Shown: positions 60,513-64,000 of the stretch, piece by piece
Layout: each line of letters begins with the position of its first letter
Numbering within the stretch: position 1 is the stretch's first letter
Assembly (NCBI RefSeq): GCF_024449095.1
Contig: NZ_CP024627.1
Span: forward strand, 3,100,001 to 3,164,000
Reading direction: 5' to 3'
Source: Vibrio coralliilyticus
GTDB taxonomy: Bacteria; Pseudomonadota; Gammaproteobacteria; Enterobacterales; Vibrionaceae
DNA: 64,000 nucleotides
Program-made: the position numbers and the translations under genes
Notes under the pieces: generated by a model
What the model was told of the DNA's origin: nothing
The model's database searches: none
What the model saw: only the letters and a program-made list of their open reading frames with translations

Positions 60513-60773
60513 ATGAAAAAGTCTAATCTTGCTGTTACTGCTGCTGTTACTGGTCTACTCGCTCTAGGTGGCACAATGCTCACTGCTGCACCGGCTGTTG
60601 CTGCAGAAAAAGAGAAATGCTACGGCGTTTCGAAAGCAGGTAAAAATGATTGTGCAACCAAAACCAGTTCTTGTGCAGGTACTGCAAAAGAAGATAACCA
60701 GAAAGATGCTTTTGTAGTCGTTCCTAAAGGGCTATGTGGCAAGCTAGCTGGCGGTAGCACTCAGTCTTCTTAA
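60513..60773 (+). CDS. BufA1-type (DUF2282) bufferin precursor peptide
   Basis: The 86-residue protein has a signal peptide (about 1-31, AVAA/EKEK) and a mature part with four Cys (C36, C47, C54, C75). The mature part carries the DUF2282 core [15 protein letters not shown] and VVVPKGLC. In the bufferin family such Cys are converted to thiooxazole groups and bind copper or other thiophilic metals in the periplasm. GAGGAAATTACT precedes the ATG. It starts a four-gene operon with the MNIO enzyme, partner protein and DoxX protein. Confidence 0.88.
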   Translation: MKKSNLAVTAAVTGLLALGGTMLTAAPAVAAEKEKCYGVSKAGKNDCATKTSSCAGTAKEDNQKDAFVVVPKGLCGKLAGGSTQSS

Positions 60774-60783
60774 TCGATTGGAT

Positions 60784-60821
60784 AAGGCGACCTAGGCTCA
60801 ACCCGGTCGCCTTTATTTTTG
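60784..60821 (+). terminator. Internal terminator between the precursor and the modifying enzyme
   Basis: AAGGCGACC (60784-60792) and GGTCGCCTT (60805-60813), followed by TATTTTTGTTTT, form a good intrinsic terminator in the 71-nt gap. It would let more precursor than enzyme mRNA be made. Confidence 0.8.
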
Positions 60822-60844
60822 TTTTACTCGCATAGGAAGAGTTC

Positions 60845-61705
60845 GTGAATAAGGACAACTACCACGACCAGGTGGGTGTAGGACTGCGCTCTCCTCATAT
60901 CAATTATTTCACTGACAATAAGCCTGCCGTATCTTGGCTGGAGATCCACAGTGAAAACTACTTTCAGCCCTATTCACCAGCCAGACAAAGCCTGCGCAAA
61001 CTGATGGATGACTACCAGATCAGTTGTCACGGTATTGGTTTATCGCTGGGCAGCGTTGAAAGAGTCAATCCCAATCACCTTAAACAGCTCAAATCGCTCA
61101 TTGATGAAGTCGACCCATTTTTGGTCTCCGATCATCTCAGCTGGAGTGAAAATGGCGGCCACTATTTCAATGATCTTCTGCCACTGCCTTATACAGAAGA
61201 AGCCTTGGAAGTGTTTTGTCGCAATGTCATCGAAGTTCAGGATTATATTCAGCGCCCAATGCTGATAGAAAACCCTTCGAGCTATGTGAAATTTGCTCAC
61301 TCTACGATTGCCGAGTGGGAATTTCTGGCTGAAGTACAAAAGCGCACCGACTGCCGACTACTGCTTGATCTCAACAATATTCACGTTTCCGCCTTTAATC
61401 ACGGTTTTGATAGCCAGACCTACATCAACGCGATTCCCGCCGATAAAGTCGATGAAATTCATTTGGCAGGCTTTACGATTAAGCAGCTGGAAAAAGGTGA
61501 AATCTGGATTGATACCCACAGTCAGCCTGTTTCTGATGAAGTATGGACGCTATACGAACAATGGCTGACAACTCACGGTCCACGCCATACGCTGATTGAA
61601 TGGGATCTGGATATTCCCCAGCCTGACGTATTACTGGCAGAATGTCATAAAGCCAGTGAGAGGCTGATTCAGTTTGACGCTCTGCAGGGGAGAAAGGCGT
61701 CATGA
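60845..61705 (+). CDS. MNIO (DUF692) bufferin-modifying enzyme BufB-like
   Basis: The 286-residue protein starts with GTG 60845 behind TAGGAAGAG. It is a TIM-barrel multinuclear non-haem iron oxidase. Likely metal ligands in order are H35 (EIHSENY), H62 (CHGIGLSLGS), H97 (SDHLSW), E142 (ENPSSY), D175 (LLDLNNIH), H206 (EIHLAGF), D223 and H225 (DTHSQPV), and E252 (EWD). MNIO enzymes install thiooxazole rings on Cys of the BufA peptide. It overlaps the next gene by 4 nt. Confidence 0.9.
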   Translation: MNKDNYHDQVGVGLRSPHINYFTDNKPAVSWLEIHSENYFQPYSPARQSLRKLMDDYQISCHGIGLSLGSVERVNPNHLKQLKSLIDEVDPFLVSDHLSWSENGGHYFNDLLPLPYTEEALEVFCRNVIEVQDYIQRPMLIENPSSYVKFAHSTIAEWEFLAEVQKRTDCRLLLDLNNIHVSAFNHGFDSQTYINAIPADKVDEIHLAGFTIKQLEKGEIWIDTHSQPVSDEVWTLYEQWLTTHGPRHTLIEWDLDIPQPDVLLAECHKASERLIQFDALQGRKAS

Positions 61706-62463
61706 CTCAATCCCTAGCAGAACTGCAAAAAAACTTTGCCAGTGCTCTGCACTATCAGGCAACGGGTGATACCTGTGATATCTGCTCTGATACCTTCAGT
61801 GCCGACGAACGAATCCAGATTTACCGCAACAATTTTATCATCAGCTTAAGCGAAGTACTTCAGGCCACTTACCCTATGGTGCTGGCGCTGGTGGGTGAAG
61901 AGTGCTTTGAACAATTAGCTCGTCAGCATGTGCTCAACCACCCTCTTCGCTCTGGCGACGTGACTTACTATGGTGAACATTTCGCAACCACCATAGAAGC
62001 TTTCCCTGCCGTGGTTGAGGCTGCGCCTTATGCAGCGGATGTGGCGCGTTTTGAATGGCAAATCGATGTCTCTCAACAACTTCAAGGTGGTGTCAAAGCA
62101 CCAGAGGATATTTTGCCAATTGCTCGCCTGGCGGAAGTCGCAGAGCAACAGCAGCCTTACATCCATTTTCATCTTTCGCCCGGCACTTTGCCTTTTCATT
62201 CGCCCTACGCGGTGTACTCATTGCGTCTGGCCATTGAGAATAATGATTTCGAACAGCTGACGCTCAATCAGGCTGAATACGGCGTGATCATCAGTCAACC
62301 CGACGGTCAATGTTGGACTATGTCACTCGAACAGCTGCCTTTTGAACTGCTTCAGTATCTCAGCTCAGGTTGCACGCTAGGGGAAATCCCGGAAACACAC
62401 CTGCCTTATCTGGGAGTGCTGCTGGAGAACCAGTTAATTTCTGGGTTTTCTCTCGCCCAATAA
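61702..62463 (+). CDS. DUF2063 partner protein BufC-like
   Basis: The 253-residue protein has an N-terminal DUF2063 (putative DNA-binding/recognition) domain (LAELQKNFASALHYQ ... IYRNNFIISLSEVLQATYPMV) and a C-terminal helical part. In bufferin and related MNIO systems the partner protein presents the precursor peptide to the enzyme. The start ATG 61702 overlaps the bufB stop. Confidence 0.85.
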   Translation: MTQSLAELQKNFASALHYQATGDTCDICSDTFSADERIQIYRNNFIISLSEVLQATYPMVLALVGEECFEQLARQHVLNHPLRSGDVTYYGEHFATTIEAFPAVVEAAPYAADVARFEWQIDVSQQLQGGVKAPEDILPIARLAEVAEQQQPYIHFHLSPGTLPFHSPYAVYSLRLAIENNDFEQLTLNQAEYGVIISQPDGQCWTMSLEQLPFELLQYLSSGCTLGEIPETHLPYLGVLLENQLISGFSLAQ

Positions 62464-62480
62464 GAATAAGGATTGTTACT

Positions 62481-62936
62481 ATGTCTAACGCAATAAAAAA
62501 TATGATCGAGAGCTACGACGCCTTAGTCGATAAAGCCCAATGCGTCTTTGTGCCTCTGCTACTGCTGTTTTGTCGACTCTGGGTTGCTTGGGTCTTTTTC
62601 AATTCTGGCCTGACCAAAATTGCCTCTTGGGACAGTACTCTGTACCTATTTGAGTACGAATATCAGGTGCCGATTTTACCTTGGCAATTAGCGGCTTACA
62701 TGGGTACCGCCGCTGAGCTGATCTTGCCTGTCTTTATCGCCTTCGGCCTGTTGACCCGCCCAATGGCGGCCATCTTGTTCGTGTTCAATATCATTGCCGT
62801 CGTATCCTACCCACTGCTGTGGGAGAAAGGCTTTTACGACCATCAGTTGTGGGGCCTGATGATTCTCAACGTTGTAGTCTGGGGACCGGGCTTGGTTTCT
62901 CTTGATAAGCTAATTAAGAGTAAGTTACAAGGCTAA
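62481..62936 (+). CDS. DoxX family membrane protein
   Basis: The 151-residue protein has four TM helices and the DoxX pattern (RLWVAWVFFNSGLTKIASWD, GTAAELILPVFIAFGLLTRP, and NIIAVVSYPLLWEKGFYDHQLWGL). DoxX proteins often close bufferin operons; their role may be quinone-linked or redox supply. The start at ATG 62481 was chosen over an upstream in-frame ATG inside the bufC gene. Confidence 0.85.
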   Translation: MSNAIKNMIESYDALVDKAQCVFVPLLLLFCRLWVAWVFFNSGLTKIASWDSTLYLFEYEYQVPILPWQLAAYMGTAAELILPVFIAFGLLTRPMAAILFVFNIIAVVSYPLLWEKGFYDHQLWGLMILNVVVWGPGLVSLDKLIKSKLQG

Positions 62937-62947
62937 ACCCCATACGA

Positions 62948-62976
62948 AAATGCCCTCCTAGTTGGAGGGCGATTTT
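62948..62976. terminator. Terminator of the bufferin operon
   Basis: GCCCTCC (62952-62958) / GGAGGGC (62964-62970) around TAGTT is followed by GATTTT and precedes the convergent prlC stop. Confidence 0.75.
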
Positions 62977-62994
62977 AGTCTCAAACCTTAGTGC

Positions 62995-64000
62995 TTAAGC
63001 ACGAATCCCTGAATGACGCAGCAAGGCATCGATTTGCGGCTCACGGCCACGGAACCGCTTGAATAGCTCCATTGGCTCTTCACTACCACCCATTTCAAGA
63101 ATGTTGTTTAGGAAGCTCTTACCGGTTTCTGTGTTAAAAATACCCTCTTCTTCAAAGCGGGAGAACGCGTCCGAAGAAAGCACTTCTGCCCATAGGTAGC
63201 TGTAATAGCCTGCACTGTAGCCACCGGCAAAAATATGGCTAAAGCTGTGTGAGAATCGATTCCACTCTAGGCTTGGCAAGACTGCGACCTTAGATTTGAC
63301 CTCAGCCAAGGTTTCTAGCACGCGAGGCCCCATTTCAGGGTCAAATTCGGTGTGCAGCGTGAAATCAAATAAACCGAATTCTAGCTGACGAAGAATAAAC
63401 ATCGCCGACTGGAAATTCTTCGCTGCCAACATCTTATCCAACATCGATTTTGGTAATGGCTCCCCCGTTTCAAAGTGACCGGAGATAAACGCCAGTGCCT
63501 CTTCCTCCCAACACCAGTTCTCTAGGAACTGACTTGGCAGTTCGACCGCATCCCATGGCACGCCATTAATACCTGAAACTGCCCCAGTATCGACCTGAGT
63601 CAGCATGTGGTGAATACCGTGGCCAAACTCATGGAATAAAGTCACCACTTCATCGTGAGTAAACAACGCAGGCTTATCACCAATCGGTTTATTAAAGTTA
63701 CAAGTCAGATACGCGACAGGAGACTGCAGCTCACCTTTCGCATTGATTCGACGCACACGGCATTCGTCCATCCATGCACCGCCACGCTTGTGCTCACGCG
63801 CATACAGGTCAAGGTAGAAGCTGCCTCGAAGCTGATCATTGGCATCGAAAATATCAAAGAATCGTACTGACTCATGCCAAACATCAACGCCCTCTCGCTC
63901 TTTGACACTCATACCGAATACGCGGTTGAGGACTTCAAACAAGCCACTGACAGCTCTTTGTTCTGGGAAGTAAGGGCGTAGCTCTTCGTCAGAAATCTGG
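62995..64000 (-). CDS. prlC: Oligopeptidase A (PrlC/OpdA), C-terminal half
   Basis: The gene runs off the right edge; about 335 C-terminal residues are present of a protein of about 680. This zinc endopeptidase degrades signal peptides and oligopeptides in the cytosol. The zinc-binding HEFGHGIHH motif is present, and the C-terminal FSHIFAGGYSAGYYSYLW and FKRFRGREPQID match the M3A family. The frame continues open to position 64000 without a start codon. Confidence 0.95.
   Translation of the reverse strand, partial: QISDEELRPYFPEQRAVSGLFEVLNRVFGMSVKEREGVDVWHESVRFFDIFDANDQLRGSFYLDLYAREHKRGGAWMDECRVRRINAKGELQSPVAYLTCNFNKPIGDKPALFTHDEVVTLFHEFGHGIHHMLTQVDTGAVSGINGVPWDAVELPSQFLENWCWEEEALAFISGHFETGEPLPKSMLDKMLAAKNFQSAMFILRQLEFGLFDFTLHTEFDPEMGPRVLETLAEVKSKVAVLPSLEWNRFSHSFSHIFAGGYSAGYYSYLWAEVLSSDAFSRFEEEGIFNTETGKSFLNNILEMGGSEEPMELFKRFRGREPQIDALLRHSGIRA

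Overview
This window is chromosomal DNA from a gammaproteobacterium of the family Vibrionaceae, most likely a Vibrio and most likely chromosome 1. The evidence is the gene content and order (glpG-glpE-rpoH-ftsX-ftsE-ftsY-rsmD; xerC-DUF484-dapF-lysA-lptM / cyaY / cyaA / hemCDXY; fre-ubiD-rho-trxA / rhlB-gppA; recQ; uvrD), close protein similarity to the E. coli and V. cholerae versions, and moderate GC content with AT-rich spacers. Many of these genes lie near the replication origin in related bacteria. No phage, insertion sequence, integron or CRISPR array was seen.

Layout. 1-7.9 kb: the 5' end of a probable ubiC, a FliL-like secreted protein, glpEG, the heat-shock sigma factor rpoH, and the ftsYEX divergon with rsmD. 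7.9-10.8 kb: small membrane proteins, a frameshifted yecH-like gene, and an AT-rich stretch of about 600 bp ending in a 26-codon gene with its own promoter and terminator. 10.8-18.2 kb is the most accessory part: a periplasmic amidohydrolase-like protein, an acyltransferase-3 protein, an arsR-GAPDH-phosphatase-arsJ arsenate resistance operon, a degenerate EAL-HDOD protein and a LysE-type exporter. 18.3-24.5 kb: pldB-yigL, an EVE-domain protein, a multidomain lipoprotein, a DTW-domain protein, yigB and xerC. 24.5-34.9 kb: dapF-lysA-lptM, cyaY, cyaA and the hemCDXY operon. 35.2-40.9 kb: one complete rRNA operon on the minus strand (16S-23S-5S-tRNA-Asp) with P1 and P2 promoters, boxA sites and processing stems, but no tRNA in the 16S-23S spacer. 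40.9-53.9 kb: fre, a ferredoxin, an enlarged ubiD, rho, trxA, rhlB-gppA, yhhQ, recQ and rarD. 53.9-57.3 kb: an AraC regulator, a second LysE exporter and gamma-glutamyltransferase.

The most interesting parts are near the right end. Between ggt and uvrD lies a CsrB-family sRNA of about 415 nt with about 29 GGA motifs. It has a VarA/GacA-type upstream site that sits in the loop of the ggt terminator hairpin. After uvrD is a four-gene bufferin-type cluster (bufA1-like DUF2282 precursor, DUF692/MNIO enzyme, DUF2063 partner, DoxX membrane protein). It has an 11-bp-arm inverted repeat in its leader and an intrinsic terminator between the precursor gene and the modifying enzyme. In known systems such clusters make a cysteine-modified peptide that binds copper or other thiophilic metals. 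Other notable points are a UbiD whose C-terminal domain is duplicated, an AUG-UAA start-stop with a perfect ribosome binding site in the yhhQ leader, a possible -1 frameshift site in yecH, and a 10-copy hexanucleotide repeat in ftsY.
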